A stretch of 64,000 nucleotides of DNA, taken from Anaeropeptidivorans aminofermentans (GTDB lineage: Bacteria > Bacillota > Clostridia > Lachnospirales > UBA5962). The DNA lies in NCBI RefSeq assembly GCF_940670685.1, contig NZ_OW711693.1:2914001-2978000 (forward strand), given 5' to 3'. The notes under the pieces were generated by a model. It was not told the origin of the DNA. It saw nothing but the letters and a program-made list of their open reading frames with translations, and searched no databases. The translations under genes and the position numbers were made by a program. Numbering within the stretch: position 1 is the stretch's first letter; the number at the start of each line of letters is the position of its first letter. Shown piece after piece: positions 19,401-28,584 of this stretch.

Positions 19401-20208
19401 CGGGGGAATCGCAGGATATAACGAAGGGAATATAAAAAATTGCCGTGTGGAAATATCCGATTTTAATTCTGAAATAACATATAATTCTAAAACAGCCTTC
19501 TACGCCGGCGGAGTTGCAGGAAATAATGCGGGAAATATAGAACACGCTTCAGCCTATTTTAACATTACTTCCGCTTCCGGCAATTCCTATATAGGCGGTA
19601 TCTCAGGATATTCCTCGGGAAATATTGGGGCCTCTTCTTCTGAATTTAATATTGAAATAACGAAAAAAGGCGGTACGGCGTATACAGGAGGAATAGCAGG
19701 AAATAATGAATCGATTATTTCAAATTCCTATTCCCAGGGGACACTTAGTATATCCGGAGTAGGAGTAGATAATTTTGCAGGACTTTTGGCAGGCAATAAC
19801 AATGGAACCATAAAAAATGCCTATACGGAAGGCAATATAATTTCTCAAATAATCAGAACCCGTTCATGCCTTGGGGCAATTGCAGGGTATAACAATGGAA
19901 ATATAGAAAATTGCGTAACTATCGCTGAAAAGATATCTTCTGTTTTTATAGATAAATTACATATAAAACGAATAAGCGGATATAATGCTGCATCGAAAGG
20001 CCTTTTAAATAATTATGCTCTTAACACTATGATTCTTGAAGTTGAAGGGGAAGCTGTCGATATTACGAGCAATAAAAATGAAGAACATGGCGAAAGCATC
20101 AGCATTGAGAGCATTGAAGATAAATCTTTCTTTAACACTATAGGCTGGGATTTTGATATATGGACATGGGATTCAGAAATTAAAAGACCTGTGATTATAG
20201 CACATTAA
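16453..20208 (+). CDS. SLH-domain surface protein with six InlB-type repeats and GLUG repeats
   Basis: TTG at 16453 with TTTTGGAGGTG upstream gives 1251 residues. A signal peptide (IYIAALILLVTLFSFKVYA) is followed by two S-layer homology-like segments at about 33-150 (VFTDIKGHENENIIKKWSDF, ITRAEFSVIIDNIL). A beta-rich segment comes next (170-340). Six tandem Listeria-Bacteroides repeats of 81 residues follow (about 383-866; FDANGGVFEDD...GWAFERD...DITLFAIWEK). After these come six GLUG-like glycine repeats (about 976-1160; GGIAGYNEGNIKNC, GGVAGNNAGNIEH and others). The SLH part should bind secondary cell-wall polymer; the rest is a probable adhesin or stalk. Repeats 2-6 are very similar at DNA level, with a 243-bp period. 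Confidence 0.85.
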   Translation: MEFLSNRSTWIYIAALILLVTLFSFKVYAMPEGLVFTDIKGHENENIIKKWSDFNIISGYDNNTFMPDRYITRAEFSVIIDNILKSTNFNNYIYLDAFPGEWHYIPLSKAVSKGILKPYENRIFPMEYITKKEALDAIKAAFGISSSNEPLAINESITRSGLLKELDNLIGKIYSSPGSYSFDFPLEGSIIVNSPNVSLNNVHINGNLIITESASALSISNVSANGKIIILGKTNTELSSPEPLNINFTGPDGNIYVYGNYADISLSGNLNTLVLNTPNSRINLLSGKINSINLNGNSNINISGSASINKISSSSPHSIILNNTENISEISENIKISGTNSNKAKEEPNKPSIISSSDSEDYNEDIPSPSNENNQNPPHKAEKFNIIFNANGGKFKNNASKLEFQLEIDSKLYFSMVGERPTKNGFSFKGWALEKDSSEGIDDGFPISSDITLFAVWEKMPDPVFTVSFDANGGVFEDDLEILDFQLNKNSPLYFSIADQNPTKGGFSFKGWAFERDSSEGIDDGFPISSDITLFAVWEKMPEPVFTVSFDANGGVFKDDLEILDFQLNKDSVLYFSIIDKNPMKDSFFFKGWAFERDSSDDIDDGFPISSDITLFAIWEKIPEPVFTVSFNANGGVFEDDLEILDFQINKDSVLYFSIIDKNPMKDGFSFIGWAFERDSSDDIDDGFPISSDITLFAIWEKMPEPIFTVSFNANGGVFEDDLEILDFQLNKNSVLYFSIIDKNPAKDGFSFIGWAFERDSSEDIDDGFPVSSDITLFAIWEKMPEPVFTVSFDANGGVFEDDLEILDFQLNKDSVLYFSIIDKRPTKDGFSFKGWAFEKDASEGIVDGFSISSDITFFAIWEKNNIEDGSYATPFIINSPYDFLSIGSDTGEHEGWKMNSCYKINFDIDMAGINFSPIGSKDKKFTGVLMGNGKNIINIRLNSNELYQGLFSYLGNSGVIENLNISFDEIKIAANGSGNVFFGGIAGYNEGNIKNCRVEISDFNSEITYNSKTAFYAGGVAGNNAGNIEHASAYFNITSASGNSYIGGISGYSSGNIGASSSEFNIEITKKGGTAYTGGIAGNNESIISNSYSQGTLSISGVGVDNFAGLLAGNNNGTIKNAYTEGNIISQIIRTRSCLGAIAGYNNGNIENCVTIAEKISSVFIDKLHIKRISGYNAASKGLLNNYALNTMILEVEGEAVDITSNKNEEHGESISIESIEDKSFFNTIGWDFDIWTWDSEIKRPVIIAH
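17605..19050 (+). repeat. Six tandem 243-bp coding repeats in the SLH protein
   Basis: Repeat starts recur every 243 bases (for example GTTTTTACC at 17842 and GTTTTTACT at 18085). Repeat 1 is the most diverged; repeats 2-6 are nearly identical. Copy number may vary between strains by slippage or recombination. Confidence 0.85.
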
Positions 20209-20466
20209 GATTTACAATTTTAAGTAAAGTAGATTAGAATCGAATTATTTTAATCTTTAAATAATCATTTAAGGCTTGTGAGTTTATATCGGGGCATTTA
20301 CTGTAAGAAGATTCACAAAATTTTCGCGAAATCTTTCAAATCTTTCATTTTAATAAAATGAATCTCAGCAAAATGATTAAAATCTAGGATATTAAAAGAA
20401 ATGTGTTATATGGTATTTACCGTGAGGCTTATGCTAGGGCGTGTCTGAAAAGTCTAAAACCTAGTT

Positions 20467-20800
20467 TATAGTAAATTTTTTATAAAGAAGTAACAAAAAC
20501 CTATCCACTACGGATTCATCGTTATCAAACAAAAAACAAGTTTGATAACGATAAGAAATTGCTCACTTAAAAAGAATTTGCAGGCTTATGCCTGATCTTT
20601 TTCCAAGTTCGCGTAGTATAAAAACACGGATTTCCTTCGGAAACATAGTGAAATTGCCTTTATACCGTAATAGATATAAACCTTTCAATATATAAAATCA
20701 ATGAAGGCAGTTTCACAAAGGCGCATTATTATATTTCTTCTAAAACGCATTTTTGAATCCTCCCGAATATACGGTTTTGTTACTATTTAAATTTACTGTA
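20467..20800. repeat. Composite family-1 element with internal insertions
   Basis: The ends TATAGTAAATTT and AAATTTACTGTA and the core AAAACACGGATTTCCTTCGGAAACA match family 1, but the span is 334 bp rather than 139. Extra segments are a hairpin GTTATCAAAC/GTTTGATAAC (20520-20549), a family-3-like piece (20564-20606), and a stem GTGAAATTGCC...GGCAGTTTCAC (20648-20717). No gene is present between 20209 and 20861. Confidence 0.65.
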
Positions 20801-20861
20801 TTTATTATTCTTAGCGGTTTGACTATTTTCAGGCACTGCCTAAGGGCACTTGTTTCAAACT

Positions 20862-20895
20862 ATAAAAAGCGGAAAATATATAAATATATTTTCCG
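20862..20895 (-). terminator. Terminator of the cobalamin operon
   Basis: On the minus strand the stem CGGAAAATATAT / ATATATTTTCCG is followed by CTTTTTATAG, 16 bases after the cbiC stop. Confidence 0.75.
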
Positions 20896-20910
20896 TTTCT
20901 ATCTTTTTTA

Positions 20911-21552
20911 TTATATCCTTGGGGAAGCCAAATATAAAAGAGCATTGCATATGGCGGCTGCAATATTGCTTCCGCCTTTTCTTCCCATGGCGGCAATATA
21001 AGGTATATCAAGGGAAGCAATCATTTCTTTGCTCTCCACCACATTTACAAACCCAACGGGAACGGCGATGATTAACCTTGGCTTTATTTTCTTCTCATCA
21101 ATCAGTTCTTTAAGGCGTATGAGAGCAGTAGGGGCGTTTCCTACGGCAATGATAAAATCTTCTCCCATTTCGGCTGCCTTATCCATGCATTTGGCCGCCC
21201 TTGTGGTTTTATCCGCTTTTGCCTTTATAGCGATATCTTCATCTGCCATAAAGCAATGGACATGAACCCCCAGCCTTTTAGCCGCGGCTTTATTGATTCC
21301 AGATGCCGCCATATTCGTATCCGTAACGATGGAAATCCCTGATTTAAGAGCTTCTATTCCAAGATTTACGGCGTTTGCTGAAAACTTAAGATTCTCGGCG
21401 TAATCAAAGTCCGCCGATGTGTGTATTGCTCTTTTAATGACCATTTCCTCTTCGGGCTTTAGCTGTATGCCCTTTTCTGAAAGCTCTTGGGTGATTATTT
21501 CAAAGCTCTTATTTTCTATTTCATCCGGAGGAAGCTTAAAAAAATTATCCAT
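20911..21552 (-). CDS. cbiC: Cobalt-precorrin-8X methylmutase
   Basis: This 213-residue enzyme moves the C11 methyl group to C12, giving cobyrinic acid. Signatures are RAIHTSADFDYAENL with the catalytic histidine, GISIVTDTNMAASGIN, the VHCFM segment, IAVGNAPTALIRLKEL, and GFVNVVESKE plus GRKGGSNIAAAICNALLYLA at the C-terminus. It is the last gene of the cobalamin operon, 12 bases after cbiP, with AGAGGAG before the ATG and a terminator just beyond the stop. Confidence 0.94.
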   Translation of the reverse strand: MDNFFKLPPDEIENKSFEIITQELSEKGIQLKPEEEMVIKRAIHTSADFDYAENLKFSANAVNLGIEALKSGISIVTDTNMAASGINKAAAKRLGVHVHCFMADEDIAIKAKADKTTRAAKCMDKAAEMGEDFIIAVGNAPTALIRLKELIDEKKIKPRLIIAVPVGFVNVVESKEMIASLDIPYIAAMGRKGGSNIAAAICNALLYLASPRI

Positions 21553-21564
21553 CGTATTCTCCTC

Positions 21565-23055
21565 TTAAAAGCCCATTATTTTATAAATCAAATCCATGTT
21601 AATGTTCTTCCTTACGGCATCAGCCAGCAAATCATACTGCTGATCCTTATATGCTTCATAGCTAAGCCGCTGTTCTGTTCTTTCAAGGCCTTTCATATCC
21701 ATAAATATATTTACAAAGGCATTGGTAAATTCATTGCCTTCAAATATGCCGTGTACATAAGTTCCGATTACATTTTCCTTAACATATCCGTCGGTGCTTT
21801 CATTTTTCCCATCGTTGATACGGGAAAAATTAGACCCTTCCTGCAAGCTGCTTTGTCCCATATGAATTTCATATCCCAAAACAGAAAGCCCTCCAAGGGG
21901 TTCAAAGATGCCCTTTGCATTTTCCACCGTACCGTTTACCCTCGTCCTAGTTTTTTCCTTTGAAAATACGGTTTCAGAAGGTATAATGCCCATACCCTTC
22001 ATATTGCCGCCGTATTCCGTATTATAAGGGTCTTTTAAATATTCTCCGAGCATTTGGAAGCCGCCGCAGATACCCATAATCGGCACGCCTTTTTCATGAA
22101 GTCTTAAAATAGATGCTTCAAGGCCGCTTTCTCTAAGCCATTTTAAATCCCCCATAGTGTTTTTCGTTCCTGGTAATATAATTAAATCACTGTTTTTAAG
22201 CTCTTCAGGGCTTTTTACATAATTCAGATTGATTTCTTCAAATTGCTCTAAAGGATTAAAATCCGTAAAATTCGATATATGGGGAAATCTGATAACAGAG
22301 ATATTAATAAGGCCTGATTTGTTTCTTTTTACAAGCCTTTCGGAAAGGCTGTCTTCGTCGTCGATATCCATATTCAAATAAGGCAGCACCCCTACTACGG
22401 GAACATTAGTTAAATCCTCAATCATTTTAAGCCCGGGTTTTAATATTTCCAAATCCCCGCGGAATTTATTAATAACAGTGCCTTTAACCCGCTTTCTTTC
22501 ATGTTCTTCAAAAAGGGCTATGGTTCCGTAAAGGCTTGCAAACACGCCGCCTCTGTCAATGTCTCCTACGATAATGACAGGGGCGTCGGCAATCTCCGCC
22601 ATGCCCATGTTTACGATGTCGTTTTCCTTAAGATTTATTTCGGCAGGGCTTCCGGCTCCTTCTATGACGATGATATCAAAGGTCTTTTGAAGCTCGTCAT
22701 AAGCCTTTTTTATTTCAGGGATAAGGCTTTTTTTATATTTAAAATATTCGGCGGCAGGCATATTGCCAAGGACTGTACCGTTTACGATTACCTGGCTTCC
22801 TGTATCGCTGTTTGGCTTTAATAAAATTGGGTTCATAATGGCCAGAGGCTCCGTCCTGCATGCTTCCGCCTGCATTACCTGAGCCCTGCCCATTTCAAGG
22901 CCGTCTTTCGTTATAAAACTGTTTAAAGCCATATTCTGACTTTTAAAGGGGGCAGGCTTATATCCGTCCTGCAGAAATACACGGCAGAGACCTGCCGTTA
23001 AAATGCTTTTTCCGGCATTAGAGGTGGTTCCCTGAACCATAATAGACTTAGCCAT
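21565..23055 (-). CDS. cbiP: Cobyric acid synthase (glutamine-hydrolysing)
   Basis: The 496-residue CbiP/CobQ amidates side chains b, d, e and g of adenosylcobyrinic a,c-diamide. An N-terminal ATP-dependent synthetase domain begins [20 protein letters not shown] (P-loop variant). A C-terminal class I glutamine amidotransferase domain has the nucleophile in [14 protein letters not shown] at about 330 and the histidine in YVHGIFEG. The start overlaps the end of cobD by 8 bases, indicating translational coupling. Confidence 0.95.
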   Translation of the reverse strand: MAKSIMVQGTTSNAGKSILTAGLCRVFLQDGYKPAPFKSQNMALNSFITKDGLEMGRAQVMQAEACRTEPLAIMNPILLKPNSDTGSQVIVNGTVLGNMPAAEYFKYKKSLIPEIKKAYDELQKTFDIIVIEGAGSPAEINLKENDIVNMGMAEIADAPVIIVGDIDRGGVFASLYGTIALFEEHERKRVKGTVINKFRGDLEILKPGLKMIEDLTNVPVVGVLPYLNMDIDDEDSLSERLVKRNKSGLINISVIRFPHISNFTDFNPLEQFEEINLNYVKSPEELKNSDLIILPGTKNTMGDLKWLRESGLEASILRLHEKGVPIMGICGGFQMLGEYLKDPYNTEYGGNMKGMGIIPSETVFSKEKTRTRVNGTVENAKGIFEPLGGLSVLGYEIHMGQSSLQEGSNFSRINDGKNESTDGYVKENVIGTYVHGIFEGNEFTNAFVNIFMDMKGLERTEQRLSYEAYKDQQYDLLADAVRKNINMDLIYKIMGF

Positions 23056-24112
23056 GATATTGCCTCCTGATTTCTTTAAATGCCTCTATAAGGGCTTCAT
23101 TTTCTTCTCTGCTTCTTACGGCGATGCGGTAATAATCTTCTGAAAGGCCCCTGTAATTTCCGCAGCTTCTGATGAGAATGCCTTCCTTTTCCGCCAGTTT
23201 ATTTAAATCCTTCATTTCCGAAGAAAAAAATATATAATTGGCCATCGATGGATATACTTTAAACCCTATGTCCGAAAGCTCTTTTTTTAAATATGCTCTT
23301 TCTTCTTTAATCACAGTCTTTGTTTTTTCTATGTATGCTATATCCGAAAGAGAAGCAATTCCTGCAACTTGGGCTATGGTTGAAACTGCCCATGGCTGGG
23401 CAGAGTAATATAATTTCTCTAAAACTTCCCTGTTAGACGTGAGAAGATAGCCAAGCCGAATCCCTGCCATGGCAAAAAACTTCGTAAAGGATTTTAAGAT
23501 GATTAAATTATCAAAATACGCCAGTTCATCTTTCAGGCTGTATTTTTCCGGTTCCTCCAAAAAATCGTTAAAGCATTCGTCAAGCACAAGAATGATATTC
23601 TTTTCTTTGCATTTTTTAAGTATCTTTAAAACACTTTCCTTTTCCTCTGCAATTCCTGTAGGATTATTGGGATTGCAGAGAAAAAGAATATCGATATCAT
23701 TCAGCCGATCAACTATATCCTCATCAAGAGAAAATTCTTTATCCTCTTTAAGAAAATAATATTCTATTGCGCAATCTACGGTTTGAAGGGCCTGTTCGTA
23801 TTCCGAAAAGGTAGGCGCCAAAAGGAGAGCCTTTTTAGGCTTCGCAACAAGGGCGATACGAAAGATTAAATCGGCTGCACCGTTTCCGAACAGGATATAC
23901 GCTTCCTTTATATTTTCATAAGAAGCTGTTTTTTCCCTAAGGCTTCTGCAAAAAGGGTCGGGATAGGGCGGCAAATTATCAAGCTCTTGAAGAATAGCTT
24001 CTTTTACTGCCCTATTTAATCCCAGAGGATTTATATTGGCGGAAAAGTCCAAGGGCTTCTTCCCATATTTTCTTCTGTATGATTCAATATCTCCCCCGTG
24101 GGCATATTCCAT
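23048..24112 (-). CDS. cobD: Threonine-phosphate decarboxylase (CobD-type aminotransferase fold)
   Basis: The 354-residue PLP enzyme of the HisC/CobD family makes (R)-1-amino-2-propanol phosphate, the linker of the nucleotide loop. Motifs are HGGDIESY...[10 protein letters not shown] (typical CobD start), [15 protein letters not shown] and [15 protein letters not shown] with the PLP lysine in SFTK. Histidinol-phosphate aminotransferase is the alternative, but the HGGD/NINPLG start and the cobalamin context favour CobD. A family-2 repeat lies between it and cbiB upstream. GGAGGAAAT precedes the ATG. Confidence 0.92.
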   Translation of the reverse strand: MEYAHGGDIESYRRKYGKKPLDFSANINPLGLNRAVKEAILQELDNLPPYPDPFCRSLREKTASYENIKEAYILFGNGAADLIFRIALVAKPKKALLLAPTFSEYEQALQTVDCAIEYYFLKEDKEFSLDEDIVDRLNDIDILFLCNPNNPTGIAEEKESVLKILKKCKEKNIILVLDECFNDFLEEPEKYSLKDELAYFDNLIILKSFTKFFAMAGIRLGYLLTSNREVLEKLYYSAQPWAVSTIAQVAGIASLSDIAYIEKTKTVIKEERAYLKKELSDIGFKVYPSMANYIFFSSEMKDLNKLAEKEGILIRSCGNYRGLSEDYYRIAVRSREENEALIEAFKEIRRQYHG

Positions 24113-24143
24113 TTTATTTCCTCCTGTAAAAGGTTTATACTTG

Positions 24144-24245
24144 ATTTAATAGTAAAGTCTATTTATTTTTATTCCCCAGGAAGCAGGTAACTTTGAGAGG
24201 GCATATAATCAAAAAAACAAATAGACAATACTGTTATTTCATATT
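24144..24245. repeat. Family-2 repeat between cbiB and cobD
   Basis: The left arm AATAGTAAAGTCTATTTATTTTT and right arm AAAAAACAAATAGACAATACT followed by GTTATTTCAT are inverted copies. The element lies inside the cobalamin operon (24113-24316). Confidence 0.6.
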
Positions 24246-24316
24246 GAAATAAGTATACCATTGTTAAAAACCACTGAGCGTAATTTTATAGAAAGCAGAA
24301 GCTATATGATAATTTT

Positions 24317-25276
24317 TCATGTGCTCACGGCGATTTTAAGAATAGAGAGCATAAGTAGAAACAATATGCTGGAAGCATATAAAAGCTTGTTCACTGAAGG
24401 GATATCCTCCGGCTCTATTTCTTTCAAGGCTTTCCCTATGGTCGGCTTTTCATAAAGCTCTCCGAAATAATAGGCGTTTCCTGCAAGCTCCACTCTTAAA
24501 GCCCCTGCCGCCGCGGATTCCGTCTGGGCAGAATTGGGGCTTTTATGGTTCAGCCGGTCTTTCTTAAATACCTTCCATGCATTTTTATAGTCCATATTCA
24601 GCATAAAAGCTGACGCAATAATCATAAAAGCCGAAAGTCTTGAAGGGATAAAATTCATCACGTCATCAAGCCTTGCCGCTACTTTCCCGAAATAAAAATA
24701 TTTCTCATTTTTATATCCTACCATACTGTCCATGGTGTTCACAGCCTTATAGAAAAATCCAAGGGGCGCCCCTCCTATAAATATAAAAAACATCGGGGCC
24801 GTTACTCCGTCACATAAGTTTTCTGCTACGGTTTCTACGGCAGCCTTTGTGATGCCTTTAAAATCAAGGTTTTTTGTATCTCTTCCGACAATTCTTCCTA
24901 CGGCAGTTCTTGCGCCTTCAAAATCCTTTGCCTGAACCTTTTCATATACATTCATGCTTTCATTTTTCAAGCTTTTCATAGCAAATATCTGAAAGCACAT
25001 GAATATTTCTATTCCGTAATAAAGATATAGGTTTATTCTCTTTGCAATAAAAAGAATGAAAAACGCCGTTCCCCATGAAATCAGCGGAACTAAAACAGCG
25101 AGAAAAAAACCTGCCGCAAGCTCTCCTTTTGAATCCTTGGGAAATAATTTTCTTAAACCTCTTTCCATGAAGCTTATGAGCTTTCCTATGGCAATGACAG
25201 GGTGGTAAAGCCACTTTGGGTCGCCAAAAAGCATATCCAATAGAAACCCTGCCGAAATAATTAAAATATCATTCAT
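24317..25276 (-). CDS. cbiB: Adenosylcobinamide-phosphate synthase
   Basis: The 319-residue integral membrane protein attaches aminopropanol (phosphate) to adenosylcobyric acid. The N-terminus has GFLLDMLFGDPKWLYHPVIAIG, the family hallmark. Further conserved parts are AAVETVAENLCDGVTAPMFF, NTMDSMVGYKNE, and HKSPNSAQTESAAAGALRVEL. Four to five hydrophobic helices are visible. Its ATG overlaps the cbiA stop (AAATGAATGA), indicating coupling. Confidence 0.94.
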   Translation of the reverse strand: MNDILIISAGFLLDMLFGDPKWLYHPVIAIGKLISFMERGLRKLFPKDSKGELAAGFFLAVLVPLISWGTAFFILFIAKRINLYLYYGIEIFMCFQIFAMKSLKNESMNVYEKVQAKDFEGARTAVGRIVGRDTKNLDFKGITKAAVETVAENLCDGVTAPMFFIFIGGAPLGFFYKAVNTMDSMVGYKNEKYFYFGKVAARLDDVMNFIPSRLSAFMIIASAFMLNMDYKNAWKVFKKDRLNHKSPNSAQTESAAAGALRVELAGNAYYFGELYEKPTIGKALKEIEPEDIPSVNKLLYASSILFLLMLSILKIAVST

Positions 25277-26648
25277 TTTTTATTCTCTTTTCGTGAAATT
25301 CATAAGCTGATTTTATAAAGCCTTTTGCAAATTCAATATTGCCGTAAAAATAAAGATGGGGAAATCCCGCAAATATATTCTTTTCGGCAATAATACATTC
25401 ATATTGCCTATTGGAAAAAGGCTTTTCGGCGATGAAGCTGCGGCCGTTTTCTTCCGTATCCCAATAATGAAACTCATGGGCATTGATGCTTTCACCTTTT
25501 TTAACAAGAATATTATCTTCATTGGAAATCAGGCTGATATAGCCGAAGCGCTGTAATTTCTCCGTTTTATATGCTCTTTTGGAAAATACCCCTGCCATGG
25601 GATACTCTGTTGAATCAGTACCTTCAAGGGATGCATTCAGATACAGAAAGCCGCCGCATTCCGCAAAGACAGGCATTCCTTTATCCGCCGCATTTTTAAT
25701 GCTTTTAAGCATGGATTTATTTTTACTTAATTTATCTGCGTAAAGCTCGGGATAACCGCCGCCGATATAAAGGGCGTCTATATTCTCCGGAATTTCCGCA
25801 TCATTTAGGGGACTTATATCAATAAGCTCTCCCCCCAATTCCTTTAAAATATCCAGATTTTCATCGTAGTAAAAGCAAAAGGCTTCGTCCATGGCAACGG
25901 CGATTTTAGGCCCGGGGCGATACATAGGCCTTATTGGCGGAAGCTCCCCTTTTATCTCCGGGGCAGAATTTCCGATTGCTATAAGTTTATCTAAATCAAT
26001 AGATTTTTCTATTTCTTCTGCTAAAACCATGATTTTTTCTTTTAAATCCTTTTGCTCTCCTGTCGTAACAAGGCCTAGATGCCTGCTTTCAATGGCAATT
26101 TCTTTCTTTTCCGGAAGATAGCCGATGATAGGAATTCCTGTTTCTTCTTCTAAGGTGCCTGCGAATTTTTCATAAAGCATTTTAGGGCATTTATTCAATA
26201 TAATGCCTGCAATATTGCTGTCTTTTCTAAATTCTTTAAAGCCTTTGATTAACGCCCCTAAGGAAAGAGAAGCCCCTCTTGCGTTGATTGTCAAAATGAC
26301 AGGTGCCGTAAGGGTTTTGCTCACTTCGTAGGCAGAGGCCCTATGGCTGATGCCGCCGAGACCGTCATAATAACCCATGGCCCCTTCGATGACAGAAAAA
26401 TCAGAATCCTTTGCGTATTTGGAAAAAATACCTCTTGCCATAGACTCATCAACAAAAAACAAATCCATATTATGACTGTCGGCATTGATTATTTTTTTAT
26501 GGAACATGGGGTCAATATAATCCGGCCCCGATTTAAAGGCAGAAAGCTTCAGGCCTCTATTCATAAGCGCCTGTAAAATACCGCAGGTAACGGTGGTTTT
26601 TCCTTCTCCGCTTCTGGGGGCTGAAATGAGGATTCTTGGCATATTCAT
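25269..26648 (-). CDS. cbiA: Cobyrinic acid a,c-diamide synthase
   Basis: The 459-residue CbiA uses glutamine and ATP to amidate the a and c side chains of cobyrinic acid. The N-terminal P-loop ISAPRSGEGKTTVTCGI is followed by FKSGPDYIDPMFH. The C-terminal class I amidotransferase domain carries MPVFAECGGFLYLN with the nucleophilic cysteine at about 330 and NAHEFHYWD. The start overlaps the cbiET stop (TAATGA) after GGAGGGG. A second ATG two codons later is possible. Confidence 0.94.
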   Translation of the reverse strand: MNMPRILISAPRSGEGKTTVTCGILQALMNRGLKLSAFKSGPDYIDPMFHKKIINADSHNMDLFFVDESMARGIFSKYAKDSDFSVIEGAMGYYDGLGGISHRASAYEVSKTLTAPVILTINARGASLSLGALIKGFKEFRKDSNIAGIILNKCPKMLYEKFAGTLEEETGIPIIGYLPEKKEIAIESRHLGLVTTGEQKDLKEKIMVLAEEIEKSIDLDKLIAIGNSAPEIKGELPPIRPMYRPGPKIAVAMDEAFCFYYDENLDILKELGGELIDISPLNDAEIPENIDALYIGGGYPELYADKLSKNKSMLKSIKNAADKGMPVFAECGGFLYLNASLEGTDSTEYPMAGVFSKRAYKTEKLQRFGYISLISNEDNILVKKGESINAHEFHYWDTEENGRSFIAEKPFSNRQYECIIAEKNIFAGFPHLYFYGNIEFAKGFIKSAYEFHEKRIKNE

Positions 26649-27847
26649 TAGGAAACCCCTCCGCTTATAATATAGATAGGATTTTGAGCAAGCATCATAT
26701 GTTTTTCACCGGCTGGCTTTGACCTTGAAATATTAACTTCAATGATTTCAGAGTTTTCTATGGAATGTTTTTTAAATGAAGCTAGGACTTCTAAAACTGT
26801 TTCCAAGGTGATAGCACTTGCCGCAATACGCATATTGGGATTTCTATTTAGTAAGGTTTCAATAATTTCTTCAATATTTCCTTTGGAGCCTCCGATAAAT
26901 GCCGCATTTGGCATCGGAAGGCCTTCCAAGGCTTCCGGAGCCGTACCCTCCACTACTTTTATATTCCCTAAATGAAATTTTCTTGCATTTTCTCTGATAA
27001 GGCCGCAGGCTTCCCCATTATGATCTATGGCATAGACTGTGCCGTTTTTTAAAAGCCTGCCAAGCTCTATGGATATAGAGCCTGTCCCTGCGCCGATATC
27101 GTAAATTAGATCGTTTTCTCTTACTTTAAGCTTCGATAGGATAATGCTTCTGACCTCTGATTTTGTCATAGGAACACTGCCTCTATTGAAAACCTCATCG
27201 GGAAGACCGGAATTCACATATTCCTCCGCTGAAAAATAAGGATTTTCTAAAATAACAGCACTTAAAGAGGAAAAATCCTTCCCATAAAGCTCCTTTGCTT
27301 TTCCCGAAGTAATGCATTCATTTTCATAGGAAAGATTCTCCCCTATGTGAACCACAATATCTTCCAAATTACTTTCAACTAAATCACTGATCATGGTTTT
27401 AGGAGTAATTTTTCCGCCGGTTGTAAAAAAACATTCCTTATGAGAAAGTATAATGGGTAAAATATCCGTCTCTATGCCGTGGGCCGTTGCTAAATGCATC
27501 TCCTGCCATGGCTTTTTAAGCTTTGAAGCCAAATACTGAACTGTTGAGATGCCGGGATAGGTGTCTATTTCATAAGCTGAAATATGTTCATACAGGCCCT
27601 TTGCACCGCTATAGATGCCGATGTCACCGCTTAAAAGCACGCAGATGTTTTTATACCCATTGCTTTTTATGATTTCGGCTATTTTCTCTGAATTAATTTC
27701 TTCAAATTTATCTGCAGAAATATCGGAAAAGCTCTGTAAAATCCGCTTTGCTCCGATAAGGCAGTCGGCTTCTTTGATTCTTTTTTCGGCGCCTATGGTA
27801 AGGGTGTCTCTGTTTCCCATGCCGATTCCGATTAAAGCTATTTTCAT
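26648..27847 (-). CDS. cbiET: Fused cobalt-precorrin-6B/7 methyltransferase CbiET
   Basis: This 399-residue protein fuses two enzymes. The N-terminal CbiE domain (about 1-200; IGIGMGNRDTLTIGAEKRI, GDIGIYSGAKGL) methylates C5. The C-terminal CbiT domain (about 215-399; RGSVPMTKSEVRSIILSKL, DIGAGTGSISIELG SAM-binding loop, AFIGGSKGNIEEII) methylates C15 and decarboxylates. The fusion is equivalent to aerobic CobL. It overlaps cbiJ by four bases (ATGA). Confidence 0.94.
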   Translation of the reverse strand: MKIALIGIGMGNRDTLTIGAEKRIKEADCLIGAKRILQSFSDISADKFEEINSEKIAEIIKSNGYKNICVLLSGDIGIYSGAKGLYEHISAYEIDTYPGISTVQYLASKLKKPWQEMHLATAHGIETDILPIILSHKECFFTTGGKITPKTMISDLVESNLEDIVVHIGENLSYENECITSGKAKELYGKDFSSLSAVILENPYFSAEEYVNSGLPDEVFNRGSVPMTKSEVRSIILSKLKVRENDLIYDIGAGTGSISIELGRLLKNGTVYAIDHNGEACGLIRENARKFHLGNIKVVEGTAPEALEGLPMPNAAFIGGSKGNIEEIIETLLNRNPNMRIAASAITLETVLEVLASFKKHSIENSEIIEVNISRSKPAGEKHMMLAQNPIYIISGGVS

Positions 27848-28584
27848 ATTTCCTCCTTAAAGGCTGAAAGAATTTCTTTAAAGCTCATGCCTTCTTCTTC
27901 GGAACGCTTTATAACAACAGAAAGGAGATTGCATTCTCTTGCGGCTTCTATTTTTTCCATAAAGCCGCCGGCCTTTCCGCCGTCTTTCGTGATAAGTATT
28001 TTTATATTGAACTGCCTGTATAAGGCAAGATTAATTTCCTTTGAAAAAGGCCCCTGCATAGCAATAATATTGCTTTTTTTATAGCCTAGCCTGTCACAGG
28101 CCTCAATTGCTTCCACCGTAGGCAATACCCTTGGATATACCCTTTCGGAAAAATCAGAAACTCTTGTATAAGCTTCCAAATCCTTGCTTCCTGTGGAAAG
28201 AAGGATATTGCCTTCGTTTTGATTGATAATTTCAATCGCTTCTGCTATATCTTTTACTATAATAAGGCCTTTGGTATCCGATTTTTCTCTTAAAAGCCGC
28301 ATATATTTTATGCCCGTATCCATAGCCGCTTTTTTTATATTCTCCGTTGCTATAATGGCGTAAGGGTGGGTGGCGTCAATGACGGTATCAAATTCTTCAC
28401 TTATGAAGAAGCTTTTCATTTCTTCGGCATCCATTCTGCCATAGATGGTTTTGATATTCCGATCCATCAGGCTATAGCCGTATTCTGTTGCAACAGACAC
28501 AGTAATATCTAAATCAAGCTTTGATAATGCTTCTGAAAGGGATCGCCCTTCTGTCGTTCCGCCGAAAATCAAAATCTTTTTCAT
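27844..28584 (-). CDS. cbiJ: Cobalt-precorrin-6A reductase
   Basis: The 246-residue CbiJ/CobK enzyme reduces the macrocycle of cobalt-precorrin-6A with NAD(P)H. Family signatures are ILIFGGTTEGRSLSEAL at the N-terminus, DTVIDATHPYAIIATENI at about 66-83, YMRLLRE, ILLSTGSKDL and RVLPTVEAIEAC, then TKDGGKAGGFMEKIEAAREC near the end. The start codon overlaps the cbiH stop (TAATG). Confidence 0.94.
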   Translation of the reverse strand: MKKILIFGGTTEGRSLSEALSKLDLDITVSVATEYGYSLMDRNIKTIYGRMDAEEMKSFFISEEFDTVIDATHPYAIIATENIKKAAMDTGIKYMRLLREKSDTKGLIIVKDIAEAIEIINQNEGNILLSTGSKDLEAYTRVSDFSERVYPRVLPTVEAIEACDRLGYKKSNIIAMQGPFSKEINLALYRQFNIKILITKDGGKAGGFMEKIEAARECNLLSVVIKRSEEEGMSFKEILSAFKEEI

